DNA from: Corynebacterium glaucum
GTDB lineage: Bacteria; Actinomycetota; Actinomycetes; Mycobacteriales; Mycobacteriaceae
Length of the DNA: 64,000 bases
Direction: 5' to 3'
Assembly: GCF_030408855.1 (NCBI RefSeq)
Contig: NZ_CP047358.1
Coordinates: 2,294,001 to 2,358,000, forward strand
The position numbers and the translations under genes were made by a program. A model generated the notes under the pieces. It did not search any database. It saw nothing but the letters and a program-made list of their open reading frames with translations, and was not told where the DNA came from. Positions 63,822-64,000 of this stretch are shown one piece after another (position 1 is the stretch's first letter; every line of letters begins with the position of its first letter).

Positions 63822-64000
63822 ATGACTAAGCCGCAGGTACCTGCCGCGCATAATGTGCTGCGGATTCTGACGCTACTGTCAAACACGGACGCGCCAATTT
63901 CCGCTACCCGCATTCAGCGCGAGTTGGATTTGCCCCGTTCCACCACGTACCACCTGCTCCACGAGTTGGAGGGGTCCGGTTTCGTGGTCCGTTTGGATAA
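63822..64000 (+). CDS. hutR: IclR-family transcriptional regulator, 5' end only
   Basis: The first 59 codons are visible: MTKPQVPAAHNVLRILTLL begins the winged helix-turn-helix, continuing with ISATRIQRELDLPRSTTYHLL and LEGSGFVVR. The remainder is beyond the right edge. It is divergent from hutG with only 43 bases between starts, so it probably controls that gene; corynebacterial HutR is an IclR regulator of histidine use. CATACT (63809-63814) may be a -10 element of a leaderless transcript. Confidence 0.78.
   Translation, partial: MTKPQVPAAHNVLRILTLLSNTDAPISATRIQRELDLPRSTTYHLLHELEGSGFVVRLD

Overview
The window is a chromosomal segment of a GC-rich (roughly 60-65% by eye) member of Corynebacterium or a close mycolate-producing relative. 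The evidence is a complete mycolic-acid and arabinogalactan locus: an MmpL3-type transporter, AccD3, Pks13, FadD32, a cell-wall cutinase-like lipase, two mycoloyltransferases (one with C-terminal LGFP repeats), AftB, the DPPR synthase UbiA, a PAP2 phosphatase, GlfT2 and Glf. DtxR-type iron boxes fit the same group. I cannot name the species. No rRNA, tRNA, CRISPR array, transposase or prophage was recognised.

Layout. 1-4550: 3' end of trmB, a NYN-domain protein, the MmpL3/CmpL1-like trehalose-monomycolate exporter, a YbhN-type membrane protein and a DUF3054 protein. 4656-6195: a solitary DUF222/HNH endonuclease with its own AT-rich promoter. 6217-24373 (minus strand): the mycolate/arabinogalactan genes, which look like one long, tightly packed transcriptional series from glfT2 down to accD3. 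It ends in an unreported-looking 36-residue ORF that resembles the small amphipathic porin/mycoloylated peptides of corynebacteria. 24481-38230: an accessory stretch that separates glfT2 from glf. It holds a TetR/GAP-family pair with an elaborate palindromic operator, a SulP transporter, a DtxR-boxed siderophore uptake system (lipoprotein, two permeases, ATPase, siderophore-interacting reductase), a DUF4143 ATPase preceded by three 23-bp tandem repeats, a Na+/H+ antiporter, and an AlbA_2/Schlafen-type putative DNA-binding ATPase bracketed by 92-bp direct repeats.

38241-53376: glf, a secreted PGRP amidase, glpK, two tandem hairpin elements, a restriction-fold (DUF559/AbiEi-like) protein, then housekeeping genes (HAD hydrolase, PlsC, serS, a GntR regulator, a septum-formation protein, a metallopeptidase, a histidine phosphatase, pheA, a CPBP protease and an LCP glycopolymer transferase). 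53373-60659: an accessory metabolic block with an ascorbate-type PTS (IIC plus fused IIA-IIB), an acyl-CoA dehydrogenase, a class III CoA-transferase, a YjiH transporter and an amidohydrolase. Between its two halves lies a mosaic of degraded pieces of the LCP gene and of the amidohydrolase gene. 60656-64000: a tyrosine-phosphatase-like protein, an AGCS amino-acid symporter, a hutG-like ureohydrolase and the start of a divergent IclR regulator (probably hutR).

How the genes work together: AccD3 (with AccA3/AccD2/AccE encoded elsewhere) and FadD32 supply the two acyl chains that Pks13 condenses. MmpL moves the resulting trehalose monomycolate, MytA/MytB transfer it to the wall, and UbiA/PAP2/GlfT2/AftB/Glf build the arabinogalactan that carries it. 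The two gene-free stretches above 300 bases are 35601-35988 (an iron-box promoter, a possible gene remnant and one 92-bp repeat) and 55742-56134 (the gene-fragment mosaic and a promoter). An 11-base word, GCTTATCGACG, recurs at least 11 times on both strands in several reading frames and may be a genome-wide DNA signal.
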